Assembly: GCA_022432975.1 (NCBI GenBank)
Contig: CM039502.1
Location: 10,453,290-10,517,289, forward strand
Direction: 5' to 3'
Source: Begonia masoniana
Taxonomy: Eukaryota > Streptophyta > Magnoliopsida > Cucurbitales > Begoniaceae
DNA length: 64,000 bases
Part shown: positions 21,916 through 34,509 of the stretch, piece by piece
How the letters are laid out: each line of letters starts with the position of its first letter
Position numbering within the stretch: position 1 is the first letter of the stretch
Notes under the pieces: generated by a model
What the model was told of the DNA's origin: nothing
Database searches by the model: none
What the model saw: the letters and a program-made list of their open reading frames with translations, nothing else
Program-made: the position numbers and the translations under genes

Positions 21916-22824
21916 ATGCCATCACAGAAGATTGAAACGGGACACCAAAACACCATCCATGATGTGTCTATGGATTATTATGCAAAGCGCATCGCAACAG
22001 CATCATCTGATTTAACAATCAAGATAATCGGTGTAGGCAGCAACTCTGGTTCACAGCTATTAGCGACCTTGAGTGGTCATAAAGGCCCCATTTGGGAGGT
22101 TGCTTGGGCTCACCCCAAGTATGGTTCAATCCTTGCTTCCTGTTCTTTTGATGGTCAAGTGATAGTCTGGAAAGAAAACAGTCCAAATGTGTGGATGCAA
22201 GCTCATGTCTTCAATGAACACAAGTCATCTGTGAACTCTATTGCTTGGGCACCACACGAAGTTGGCCTTTGTTTGGCTTGTGGATCGTCTGATGGAAATA
22301 TATCAGTTTTCACTGCTATAACGGATGGTAGTTGGGACATGAAAATGATTGAACAGGTCCACCCTGCCGGAGTTACCTCGGTTTCTTGGGCTCCATCTAC
22401 AGCTCCTGGAGCTTTATTTGGATCAGGTTTGCTAGAGCCTGTTCAGAAGCTTGCATCAGGTGGTTGGGATGGTAATGTGAAGGTGTGGAAGCTGGACAAT
22501 GGTGCCTGGAAAATAGACTGCTTTCCTGCCCGTCAGATGCACACCGATCTGGTAAGAAGCGTAGCTTGGGCACCGAACTTGGGCCTGCCGAAATCGACAA
22601 TTGCTAGTGCTTCACAAGATGGAACAGTTGTGATTTGGGCTAATTCCAAGGGAAGCGAACAATGGGAAGGCAAAGTAATGAATGATTTCAAAAACCCAGT
22701 TTGGAGGGTGTCGTGGTCTCTCACTGGGAACTTGTTGGCTGTAGCTGATGGACAAAGTAATGTCACGTTGTGGAAAGAAGCAGTTGAAGGTGAATGGCAG
22801 CAAGTTTCAACAGTTGAGCCATAA
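21916..22824 (+). CDS. SEC13: SEC13 homologue, COPII coat and nuclear pore WD40 protein
   Basis: 302 codons in a single coding exon, the usual length of plant SEC13A/B. The protein opens MPSQKIETGHQNTIHDVSMD and forms six WD40-type blades. Landmarks are GHKGPIWEVAWAHP (blade 2), HKSSVNSIAWAPHE (3), HPAGVTSVSWAP (4), HTDLVRSVAWAPN (5) and FKNPVWRVSWS (6), with VWK-type strand ends. SEC13 pairs with SEC31 as the outer cage of COPII vesicles leaving the ER and is also part of the Nup107-160 nuclear pore complex. The frame is fully open and shows no single-base damage, in contrast to the next gene. The start follows AAAAATG. Confidence 0.96.
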   Translation: MPSQKIETGHQNTIHDVSMDYYAKRIATASSDLTIKIIGVGSNSGSQLLATLSGHKGPIWEVAWAHPKYGSILASCSFDGQVIVWKENSPNVWMQAHVFNEHKSSVNSIAWAPHEVGLCLACGSSDGNISVFTAITDGSWDMKMIEQVHPAGVTSVSWAPSTAPGALFGSGLLEPVQKLASGGWDGNVKVWKLDNGAWKIDCFPARQMHTDLVRSVAWAPNLGLPKSTIASASQDGTVVIWANSKGSEQWEGKVMNDFKNPVWRVSWSLTGNLLAVADGQSNVTLWKEAVEGEWQQVSTVEP

Positions 22825-23316
22825 TTACAGGTTTTACTTAGACTTCTTTGTAATACACCATTTTGCTGCCTTGTTAGATCCCGTTCTCGTTTTTATAAAA
22901 ACATGTTATGATTTGTATTGGTTTCATTTTTGGGAAAATCATGTTCCTAATTGTTTCTTCCCACTCTCTTGCATGAAAAATATTGTCACAAGCAAGCATA
23001 ACACATCCCCCGTGAGTAATTATCATCCTCCGGTGTTTGTACATTGTCGATGAATACAATTTGCGAGTGGACACTGCTAGTCGAATGTCTAATGGGCAAG
23101 AGCAAGATTCATTGTTGCACATAAACTTACATGTAGCTAGGCGCCTTCACTAACGAGTGCCTCCTTCATAAAATCAAATGAGATAAAAACTTGATAATTT
23201 ATGCATATGCATAATCTTACAATTGCATAGACTCCATAAGAGTTTATCGTGCGATCCTTTGCTATCAAAGACATCGCAATTTGCAACTGGCACACGCCCT
23301 GCATTTGTTTGGCGAC
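22825..23316. other. Intergenic region between SEC13 and the ABCB gene 3' ends
   Basis: The two genes converge here. The stretch holds the SEC13 3' untranslated region and about 200 bp of AT-rich DNA before the ABCB stop. I recognise no RNA gene or repeat. Confidence 0.5.
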
Positions 23317-26300
23317 CTAGTTTGTCGCCCCATTGATCGACGGGCGTCTCCTTTGGAGGCTGACCAGTGAATAGTAAGCTCCGGCAGGCCCCTTAGACAG
23401 TAGTGTCGAATGGTTCCCTTTTTCTACAACCTTTCCCCTATCCAACACAGCAATCTGATCACAGTTCTGGATGGTGCTCAATCTGTGCGCCACTACCACA
23501 CTAGTCCTCCTCACCATCACCCGCTCGAGCGCATCTTGCACTACTTTCTCCGACTGGCTATCGAGTGCGCTCGTCGCTTCGTCTAACAACAGCACGGCTG
23601 GGTCTTTCAGTATGGCTCTGGCTATTGCTATCCGTTGCTTTTGACCGCCCGAGAGCTGCACTCCCCGGTCACCGCACCACGTGTCGTAGCCCTCCTTCAG
23701 TTCCGGCGATGAATCGTGAGCGTTGGCTGCTCGAGCTGCCCTCTATGATCTCCGATTCCGTGACTTTAATCGGAGGCTCCATATGTAATGTTCTCTTTGA
23801 TTGTTCCGGCGAAGAGCGTCGGCTCTTGGCTACCAGTGCTATGTGTTTCCTAAGAGCTCTCAGGTGATAGGATCTTATATCTCGACCGTCGATTTAACTG
23901 CCCCTCGAAGCGGATCGTAGAATCTCTCGATCAAGCCGATGATGGTCGACTTCCCGGAGCCGCTCTGACCCACCAACGCCGTTGATTTCCCCTCTTCGAT
24001 ACTGATTGAAAATCCATTGAATATCATCACATCTGGCCTAGCCGGGTATGCAAAATCAACGTCACGAATTTCTATATGGCCGTTAATTTACTCGGCTTTA
24101 TCCCATCTGGGTCATCTGGTTCGATCTTAGTATACCGATCTAACAACGGCAAAGACAGAGCCACAGCCTCAGACCCTTGGCTAGATCCGTAGTCATACTT
24201 CCGGCATCGGCAATCACTCGGCCGGTGCTCACTAAAATCATAAACGGCTCAAACAGAGCTTTTGCTGTGATGTATCCTCCGGCCACGAGCTTACCACCAT
24301 ACCAAAAATCCAAAGCCAAGTCATAGTGGTGAGGCTCTGAGAGGAGCCGAGGCCTAGTCCAGCGTACCAAGATTGTCTAATGCTCTCCCTTCTGGGTCCT
24401 TCTTGAGACTTCTCGAGCATTTTCAATATTCGATTTTGGGAAGAGAAGGCCGTGATTGTTCGGAGATTGGACACGGCTTCTGCAGCAAGTTTGCTGCTTT
24501 CCCTCTCCTTGAGCTTCGACTGCCTTGCGAGACATATTTTTCAGAAGGACACGCCTGGTGTAGAAGCAGACTATGATGATGGGTTGGACTGCATCATTAC
24601 AATGGCTAATCTCCATGCTATTACCAGACCCATCGTGAAGGCCACCGTCACCGCCGAGAAGGTTTGCACCAGAAGGGCCATTCTGTCTCCGACCAAAGAT
24701 CTCACCTGCAAAAAACAAAAACCAAATCTTGTTCTGATTCGATTCTGGGTTCGTCTATATTGATTGCAGAAATATAAATCACGATTACTGCAATTTACAG
24801 TAGTTCATTCTTGATCGGAAATTCATGTCAGTTGATACAGATTGATCGATCGGAAGTTTTCTTACCACATTGGCATCTTGGCGAGTCTAGAGCAGATAGC
24901 GCCGCTCGAATTCTCGTCCTGATCGAACCAACCGACCTCGAAAGTCAGAATTTTCGAAAGCATCATATCTCTAACCCTCTTCGTTACGTATTCCCCCATG
25001 TAAGCGAAACTGTAATGCTGGCTGATGTTGATCAGCAACGAGAATGCTGCTAATCCCAGAAACCACAGTGAGTAAGTCCGCGTCTTTTCTTTGATCTCTT
25101 GGTGGCTCGATGAGAAATACACAGAGATCATCGATCCCATGGCAAATGCGTACGCGGTTGAACTGCGCCGAACAGTACTGCGCTTACGCAGCCCAGACTC
25201 GCTTGCTTCCACTCCGGCCTATTCAAGGCCAGCAATCGCCGAAACGACGGGACTGGAGGTTTTTCATCGACGGCGCTCTTGCTGTTCTCTTCTCGGGCGA
25301 GGGATAGAGATACTCGTCCAGAGGCCGCTGAGTTTGCTGACTCGAGCGACTGACGATTGAGAGCCTCCGACTACTGGTGTTGTTTCCGATCCAAGGCCGA
25401 GAGAGATGACGAAGCGTAGGGTTGCGAGTCTGTTGAATCTCTTTCTTTCTCTGTTTGCTGGAGATGAACGAGGGAGGTGTAGAGGCCATTTCGTCTTGGA
25501 TTAGGTCATCGTGAGACCCGGACTCCATGACTTGGCCGCTCTGGATGACGGAGATTACATCGGCGTTACGGACGGTGGACAGTCGGTGGCGATAACAATG
25601 GTGGTCCGGCCGACGGCGGCTTTGTCGAGCGCTTCTTGGACGACTTTCTCTGATTCGGAGTCTAATGCACTGGTAGCCTCGTCTAGGAGTAGGATATGAG
25701 GCTTCTTGAGATAGCCCTAGCAATGGCGATTCTCTGCTTCTGTCCTCCTGACATTTGAACTCCTCTCTCTCCGACCTGGGTATCATATCCCTGTGGCAAC
25801 TGGGATATGAAATTATGAGCATTTGAAGCCTTAGCAGCCTCCACTATGTCTTCCATGGTAGCCTCTTCCTTCCCAAAAAGTATATTCTCTTTGATTGTAG
25901 TAGCAAAAAGTGCAGGCTCTTGGCTAACCAGACCCATCTGTGACCTCAGCCATTTGAGCTGAAGCTTATCTATGGCTACCCCATCCACCATTATTACTCC
26001 TCCTAGTGGGTCATAAAATCTCTGCAACAAAGAAATAACAGTCGACTTGCCGGACCCACTTCCCCCCGACCAACGCCACAGTTTTCCCCGCCGGGATCCT
26101 TAAGCTGAAGTCTTTGAATATTATACTTTCCGGCCTTGATGGGTATGCGAATGCAACGTGACTGAATTCCACTTCGCCGGAAACAGTCTCCAAAACCTCC
26201 CCTTCCATGCTGTCTGAATCTATCTTGGGAACTCTATGTATCACCTCCATTATGCGTTCGCCGGCCGAAAATGCCTCCGAGAAGTACTTCACGTTGGATA

Positions 26301-27808
26301 AGCCTGAACCTAAAGCTCTGTTTAGAATAGAACAAGATAACACATTTCACAAACATTTTTTTATTATCTAAAACACAAAAACAAGGAAGAAGAAGAAATT
26401 GAACTTACAATCCTCCAACGGCGACGGAGGCTCCGACTACAAAAACAGTTCCTCCGCAGCTCCATGGTACATGACCATTCTACTACCATACCAAGCCATA
26501 AAAGACCAAATAGCAAAAACGATGCATTACTCCAATAGCTAACCCTTTAGCCAACCCTTGCCTCAAACCCAGCTTAACAGACCCTGTAAGAGCGGAAGAA
26601 TACTCAGCCGCCGTCTTGCTTCTCCGACAAAAGCATACACTGTTCTTAGTAGAAGAAATAGCCTGTTCTGCAACTGTTCCTGCTTTGTTGTACTCTTCTC
26701 GTATGTTCCGAGCTAGATTAATTAGCGTTTGCCCGTACATCAGGCCTGGAATCACCAGAAGACCACGAATGGAAAGCCGACGATTGCCAGCCGCCATAGT
26801 AGCGCAAAAGCTGCTACGTAGCACCCGATAAACATCGCGCCATTCATTAGAAAATTTGGAAGCTGCTTCAACGGAGGACGAATAAAAAAGATCAGACCTT
26901 TCATCAAAACACTTGTTTTTTATACAGTCCTGAAAACAGTAGATTCGTTGCTATGACAGCATAAATTATTACTTTTTAAATGATATTAAATTAACACCAG
27001 GAAACAAATAGTCTCCATAGTCTGAGATTATCCTTCATTTTCCATTTGCGGGCTTCAGGTTTAAATATATTGTCAAACTGTTTATATGACTAAACAAGAT
27101 ATAATTAATCTAAAAATGATAATTAAGGATTAACATAACAAGATTAACCTTTCGCTTAAAACGTCTTGGATACGAGGCTATCACTAGAGACGCTGGTAAT
27201 GACCTCAGAAGTGCTGGTGACGTGCAAATCGAATAGGCAACTTCCTGACGAAGCACTGCCTTCAATATCTTGCTCTCATTCTTGTTGCCTGCCTTTCTCC
27301 TGTTCTTGTCCAGCAGTATCCCTCTAATCCCCAAGAAAGTAGATGTATTTCAATCAAATCTTCCTTTAATTTCGTTAAATTCCGCCATTAAATGAGCAAA
27401 CAGAAAACCCACCTAGAAAACTGGCCACAAATGCTCCACAGGCAACGTACAGTAGCGCCACTGCATTCTGTCTCCCACAAAAGCAAAACCCGATCACCCA
27501 TCTGTCTTTTTCTTTATTCTAGAGAGAGAGAGAGAGACAGGGATAGAGAGAGTGAGAGAGGTTCATTGAGTACTTGTTGATATTCTGCTGAAAGGAATCT
27601 TCGATGGAGGTCGACGATGATGAGCCATACGATTCATCAAGGTACTGGTGACGTACAGCACCAGAGGCGTTGATATTCCGTCGCCGACGGCTCCGAGGAA
27701 TCCGAGCGCCATCAACCACTTATCAGCGGCGTCTGCATGCATGAAAATCGATCTCAATGTTCCGATCGTCTTCTTCCTCCTTTCGACTCCACCCTTTTCC
27801 TCTCCCAT
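23317..27808 (-). pseudogene. ABCB15-like full ABC transporter, frameshifted as written
   Basis: The full TMD-NBD-TMD-NBD order of a plant B-type (MDR/P-glycoprotein) exporter is present over several exons. Landmarks are MGEEKGGVERRKK and RSIFMHADAADKW at 27808, IPGLMYGQTLINLARNIREEY near 26720, and NBD1 at 26240-25560 ([33 protein letters not shown]). TMD2 lies near 25180-24870 ([18 protein letters not shown]), and NBD2 at 23990-23317 ([46 protein letters not shown]), ending at a stop. Many single-base indels break the frame. For example, an extra C in the run 26062-26067 shifts Walker A of NBD1, and three indels lie near 23701-23741. The conserved codons around them are otherwise unchanged, so these may be sequencing errors and the real gene may be functional. 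Substrate unknown. Confidence 0.8.
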
Positions 27809-28683
27809 TTTCTCTCACTTTCTCGGCAGAAAAAAAAAATTATAATAATCAGAAGTCAGAATCCCATGTCCAATTCATTCAATGACTGCCGCAGGCACTT
27901 GAAGTTGGGAGGAGGAAACTTAGGGAAGAGAAAGGTCATATATAAGGTGTGCTGGCGCGTGTACTTTTAATCCCGCGCGTGTAAGATAAAGAGAGAAAAA
28001 CGGTGACTTTTCTCTCTTTCCAATAAACACTACTTGTATTAGTTTTTACTCCTGTTATAATAATATCAATTATTAAATATTCTGAATTTCTAAATGTCAG
28101 ATGGAAAAAAAAACAGTTAAATCAAGACGATGATAATGTAGTAGTCTAAAAAAAATAAAGTCAACACTTCAAATTAAGTCAATATAATGTTAACTGTGTC
28201 GATGACGGTTGTCCTACTATAAAATTGTTTATTTTGAGCTAAATCTCACGCGATTTTATTTTTGAGGTTAGCCCAAAAACACGTTGTAGTAATTAGAGAT
28301 AAAAGTTTTACTTATAACCATACATTTTCCCTTATTTCAACGATATGTTATTGTACACCCCCATTAGTATGAGTTGTATCATCTTTGACTTCACATGGTG
28401 GATTGTTACAATTTCTTCATTGGAGGCTCGATGTTCCTGTCAGTCCTCATTTACAGTTTAGTTTTTGTTACGATCATTTTAACGTATCCAGTTCTTTCAG
28501 TATAAAATTGTTTGTTTCGGGGTCGAATCCCACATGGTTTTGTTATTTGAATTAGCTCAAAGCATTGTGTACTATTTAGAGAATAAAACTCTATTATTAA
28601 GTCATCTTTCAGCATAAAAAATTGTATACACTCACTTGTATGATCTAAACTTTCACACTAGGACGTCTTACCTTCACATGGCT

Positions 28684-29050
28684 AGGGGTGGACACGGTCT
28701 GGCTCAGGTCCACCTTGGAACAAGAACTGGAACTATGGGAGTCTGGGATCGGAATCGATCATGTTTCGCGATTTAGTTCTAAATTTTAATTTTTTAAAAA
28801 AAAATATATACATTTTTTATTGTTTTGGAGTTTAGGTCAAGTTTTGACTCATTTTCGAGTATGTGCCGTTTTTTACAATTTTGTATCTGGTATTAACCGG
28901 TTTCGGGTCAAATTTTTGACCTACGTTTTGTTTGGTTTTCAACGATTTTTGATCCCAAAACTGTGGACCAGACCGCAGGTCTTGAGGATTTTGAAACGGA
29001 ACCGATGTAGGTTGGGTTGGGATTTGCCCACAATTGCACATGGCGGGATG
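28684..29050. mobile_element. Possible hAT-like non-autonomous repeat (recurs in unit 2)
   Basis: The block begins TAGGGGTGGACACGGTC and is rich in GGTCCAC, GAACTGG and AACCGGTTTCGGGTC motifs, a style common in plant hAT-type short elements with AGGGGTGG ends. It ends around GGGATTTGCCCACAATTG. The second copy is at about 39850-40210. The ORF it contains is not a gene. Class assignment rests on style only. Confidence 0.35.
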
Positions 29051-29819
29051 CCATAAATTTAATTAATTAATAAAATAAAAAGTCAAAAAGAAAGGCTAAT
29101 TTGTTTTGTTCTTAAAAAATAAAATAAAAAAATTGGAGAGATGGTATTAAAACAGTGACTGCGTCACTATGACGCTGATTGTCACAGTGGGACCCCATCC
29201 CCAATAATTTTACCAAATTGAAATCCCGCATAGTTAATTATAAATATTAAATATATTTAACTGCACGTATATTGACATTATATGAATTTCAGGGAGTGAA
29301 GTCAGTTGCCAAACTCCATAACTATTTGGCCTCCTTCTAGACGCATTGCACAATTTTTGGTTTCAACCAATTAAATAAATGTCACAAATTGGGAATGTAC
29401 ATGAACATGCACATGATTAAACCTTTAAATAATAATTATTATTTATTCGCGGAGACTTTGGCTATTTTATTATTTATTATTATTATCATGATGTAATCAT
29501 TGCTGTATCGATCATTAGCCTAACCATGAAGTACACTCTCCCCAGCTGGCCAGACAGACGTTGTTTGATGCTGACGTCTTCCCTTACGTCATCTCCTCTT
29601 ACATGTTTTGGTCGTTCCAACGCAAACATAGATTAGTTAAAAGGATTTTATATTTTAGTATAATTAATTATTAGTGTTCATAATTAAAGTGTTTAATCGA
29701 TCAATTTAATAGTCCTAACACGATCCAAGCAAGACAAGATTAATAATTTAATTTTTTAAAAATAAAAACAAATTGGGAAGACACACGTGTACAATAGATA
29801 CATATAATTATAGATTTGT

Positions 29820-29822
<3 letters not shown>

Positions 29823-29854
<32 letters not shown>
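29823..29854. repeat. (TA)n microsatellite, unit 1
   Basis: A run of about 16 TA dinucleotides. The matching tract of unit 2 is at about 40987-41017 and is almost the same length. Short apparent ORFs over it are artefacts. Confidence 0.95.
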
Positions 29855-29857
<3 letters not shown>

Positions 29858-32800
29858 TTAATAATATTTGGATCGTGGTTATCGCAATTATTTGATTTGT
29901 ACGTGAATGTGGTTTTAAAATATCAACTGATTTGTATATGTTTTCACAGTAATTGTGATTTAGAAATGTAATAGACCAATTGTTGTTGTCAGGGAGGACG
30001 TCATTCGAAGGTCGACACAACCAGGCTAGTCGGATTCCTTCATCTAAGCTCGATAAATGAAAATCAGGCTTTGTGACGCTCGGTTTGAGCCGGGGTATGA
30101 CCAATCAAGATCTTCACATAGGGTCTCGAGCCAAAGTAGAGATTGAGTTGAATTGTCACGTGGGATCTATATAAACCAGTTGTCCAATTATTTTTTTCTT
30201 TTTTGGACTATATTTCAAGTGTGCACGAAATTCTTCAACCGTGCAGAATTAAATGTTAAAAAATACATTTTTAATGGATAATAGATGAGAAACTCAATTC
30301 ACTAGTTTCAATTAGAACACACATGTATTATTGGTCCAAGTTATTTGTAAACGTATCAGAGATCCTATTAGTAAGTCGAGTTGAGCAGATTTTGACAAAG
30401 AACTATGAAAGCCAATGTCCTTTTCTAGCCATTGTTACGAGTGTTTTTAAAGTGTCCCTTTGCTTTCACAATTTAAACTTGACCAACACTTTCTATCTCA
30501 TACTAACGACGAGTGAAGAAAATTCAACGTAAAAAATAAGTATAAACTGAGTTTTGTGCCTTTAAATAACATAACTAATTAACGGATCAATATGAATCGT
30601 CTCGAACTCCATACCCCAACTCAAACTAGTTCTATCGATATTACAACCACAATGTTTTTTTATTTAATTTTTGAAGCTTTTTCACGTGAAATGGGAAGAA
30701 TCAGAGCATATTATATCATCTCTACTGTTGCTCACTGCAGACATGTTTGACGATTTGGTTCGTGGAGGTATTGATCCCTGAGATAATAGATCAGTTCACC
30801 AGCTAACGCACAATCCTTTCACCACATGTCGTATCTGTTTCACTTTGCACTCAAAGCTAAAAAAGCTTACAACGTTAAGGTTTTCAGCATACTCAGAATC
30901 TAAGCACTATCGAACAAACAACCTGACTTCTAAGGTTATGAGAAATAACAATTATCAGTAATATACAATTTTAATTCTTTTATTTTTAGCGATTATCATA
31001 TTCTGTCACCGAAGGTCGAAAGAAAAATCAGACTTCAACGCTGAGATTTTATGCAAAAAAAAAAAAAAAAACCTTACACGAGAAATTTCTATGTGTCAAA
31101 CATGAGGGTGCATTACTAAGTAAATTATTCTTTAGAATTTGTAGGTTACTTATATGTTATTTGTGCCGTCATTATTTGATACATCAAAATATGTTTAAAA
31201 AGAATAAATAAGAAATAAACGTTTTATTGTTATTGCATAATGGGCATTTCGAATTACTGCCCGACTAACAGAATTCAGTCATTGTTACCGGTAGAAGGGT
31301 GATATACTTTCCACTTAAGACGCAGGATTGAACAACTACTAGGAAAAACAAACAAACCTACTCACCCCAATAATCAAAATGATTTCAATCAAGTTTCCAT
31401 CTGGGCAAGTTCTTAGAACCTAATTACTCCTACTGTTATTATAGTTTTGCTCTTAATCATATGTTTGCCCTAGTCGAGATTCCCATGAATGTAGAAAACA
31501 GATAATGCATATTTGGGCGGGTTATCTGGTTTGTCCTCATTCCCTTCAACACTTGCTGTTCTTGATCACTTTTTGTTGTTGAAGGAATCAAAAGCACACA
31601 CAATGGAAATACCTATGGGCTTTTATCATTGGTGGAGTGATACAAAAATTTCCTCATCTCGAAGAAAAACTGTTGTGACTTCCCACACCTTTCGTGTAAA
31701 AGATTGTGAGTGAAAGTGCAGAGGGAGAGGCTGGTGGAGAATCCGGTAATTTTAGTGGCGATATTCTAATGTTTTTGGTCTGAATAAATCCAACACAGAT
31801 TTGTGTTTGAGGTTATCCAAACCTCGTTGTAATAAGTGGGGCTGAGATATTCTAACCTTATGCTTTACTCACGTTTTTTTTCTCCCTCCCAAGCCGATGT
31901 GAAAATTGCCACTCCCCCCGTAGACTGAGCCCATCACAATCAACAGAATATTAATTGTCTTTATATCCTTCCAATGTAGACTGCCATAAGCAGAAATAGA
32001 GACGTTGATTTGCAAAGTCCTAACCTTTCATTTATCATAACAGATCCTTCGTTGACTGTTTGGAAGAAGTTTTTTTAGTCTCTCTTCTGTGTTCAAAAAT
32101 GCGTCCCTTAAAACTTCTGTGTGATTTTACGGTTAAAAGGTTAGCTAGATAGTATTGTTACTAGCTTACACCCATATAGTTTTCTTTTGTATAGTATATT
32201 AGAGATGGATCCTTATTATGACATACCCATCTCACTCTTTACTTACAGTAACGGGAATGGTACCCTTCGACTTTGGATCAGATCCTGACCTTGATTTCCG
32301 GTATGAGTTATATGAATTAACTGAGATACGCCTCACGTTTATGAATATTGAACAAAATAATAATAACGAAATCATAACCCGCTCAAGTATAGATGTCTGT
32401 TGGGTTGAATAATGTTGACGTGCGAGGGAACCCAAAACCAACAATCCTGCTACTGTTTTCCTCCGTACTAATTCTAGAGGTGATCTCACTAGAAATGTAC
32501 CCTCAACCAGTACTACCGCAGATTTTGAAGCATTCTCTTCTATAATACGACCCACTCCACCACGTTTAAGATATCACAAACGAGCACGAACGAAATCATA
32601 CCCCACTTAAGGTTGCCCAGGATAAATTTGCCAAAAGGGGTAAGAATGCTGGCCCACACAAATCCTCTCTACATAGCACATAAACACGACTAGGTGAGGG
32701 AGAGTAGTGCTGCTCAAGCCATACCTTGTCTCTTCAACAAGAAGTAAAAGATACGATACAAAGGTGAAACCATGGGCCAGGCGCCGTGTTTAGTGGAAAT

Positions 32801-34509
32801 TATTGTCAGGTTTGTATGTTTGTCTCACTTTCCAAGTTGCATGGGGAACCATGAAATGACTAAGGTAAAGCAACTCTTATTTTAATCAAGATTCTACTAA
32901 CCGTCTTCCACACGCACTCTCTCTATACACTACTCTTAGACTATAGTATTCCTTTCCTTAAGCACCTTAGTAGCCAACTTTTCATCGTTTCGCGTTTATT
33001 ATATCACACTATCTTATTTGAAATGTGGATCTATAATTCAGTTATAAAACGATTCCAATCAATTAGTTTGATTGAAGTCATTTACAAATCCATCCGTAGT
33101 GAAACACAAATTTGCAAGGGTCAATTATCCAATTTTCTCCGTTCTATTTTTTTTTTTTAATATTTTCGAATATTTAGCTAGTTTTTGGTCTCAAATAAAT
33201 ATTACTTTTATCGATTGATCGTATTTAGTATATTATGAATCATATTAGTTTACACTTTTAATTTATATTATTAAATCAAAATATATTACTTCTCTTATTT
33301 TTCACAACTAATTGTTTTTCTTTCTTTTCACAGTATTGAAATTGGGGACGGGGCGAAGCTGTATAATGGATTGACACTTACAGTTGGTTGAAGTCCGGGC
33401 CCGTCTATGGAAACAATCTTTCCGTTTGTCTCGAAATCGGCCCAAAAGACTGGAGCCGGTCGACGATTGGCATCCCTATTCTGTAAGAAGCGCCGCGGAA
33501 GCAGCGGGAATAGGACTCAAATGTTCATGGCGGTAACAGATCCTATTGATCAGTTTTCCGAGTCTAAGTCGTTTCCTTGTTGGCTTTTTTCCTCTAGGGA
33601 CTGGTAACTCGCTTTCCTTTATTGGAGGCACTTTAGTGGAGTGAAATTTGCACAGCCGTTGGAAGACATGCCTTTTGGCTATGGATGGTATTTTCTCTTG
33701 CTTGTGTGTTGTTTCCGGTGGGGATAACGACTGTGAGACGTAAGTAAACGCGCTTAGTTCCATTCGTTTCGTATAGTTTGCTTCTGGACGACGCGCTCTA
33801 CACTACTACAAAGTTCAGTTGGTTTTTCAACGCTTTTTTCGTCTATGTAAAGCCACAGAGTTGTTTGAATTTGAGATAGAGAAATGGAAAGGTTTCTAAT
33901 AATTAGTCGAATCTGCTACCCGCTGAGCTCCCAGCAGCCAGTGCCAACCGAAGAAAACCGCTGAAAAGAGCTCAAGGGGACTAAGCTGAAATTTACTTTT
34001 AGACAAAGCTTCAATCTATCGCTGGAGTTGAATTAGCTGTGCACTTGGTCGAACCAAGAGCTTCAAGGTTTCTCGTCCTCTTCTTGTATATTTTGTAATA
34101 TTATTGATTTACGAAATACGCATGTTTGCAAAGGTGACGAAACATAAATTGTATCAACTTCTTTTACTGGTTTTTGTCTTGAAATAGAGAGTAGAAGTTC
34201 CTCCTCAATTATTTATTTGAATCACTTTACATGAGTGCTTTGCTAACACCTGTTAGATTTATTACACGAACAAAATGAGGAATTACGATAACTCAGATAT
34301 CTTCTCCAACTCATCTGTAGCCACGTAAGAAAGACATTGATGTAGTACTCTCTTCTTCACGCCCATTTCTTCCCCCTGCATCATTTAATGAAGACCATTG
34401 TGATTTCTGTTCTGTGCATTTTTAACAATAGTCTCTTGTATTACTTTGAGAATCAGAATTCAATGGGAGAACTTACACTCTTTTAAGTGACGAACTCTTG
34501 GAATTAGTT

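Noticed and set aside
29808..30104. 98-codon ORF ending in a Tyr-Ile run
   Set aside because: The run is the translated (TA)n microsatellite; the rest has no recognisable content.
32232..32555. 107-codon minus-strand ORF in tandem unit 1
   Set aside because: No known motif, and the corresponding part of unit 2 (about 43370-43720) does not keep the frame.
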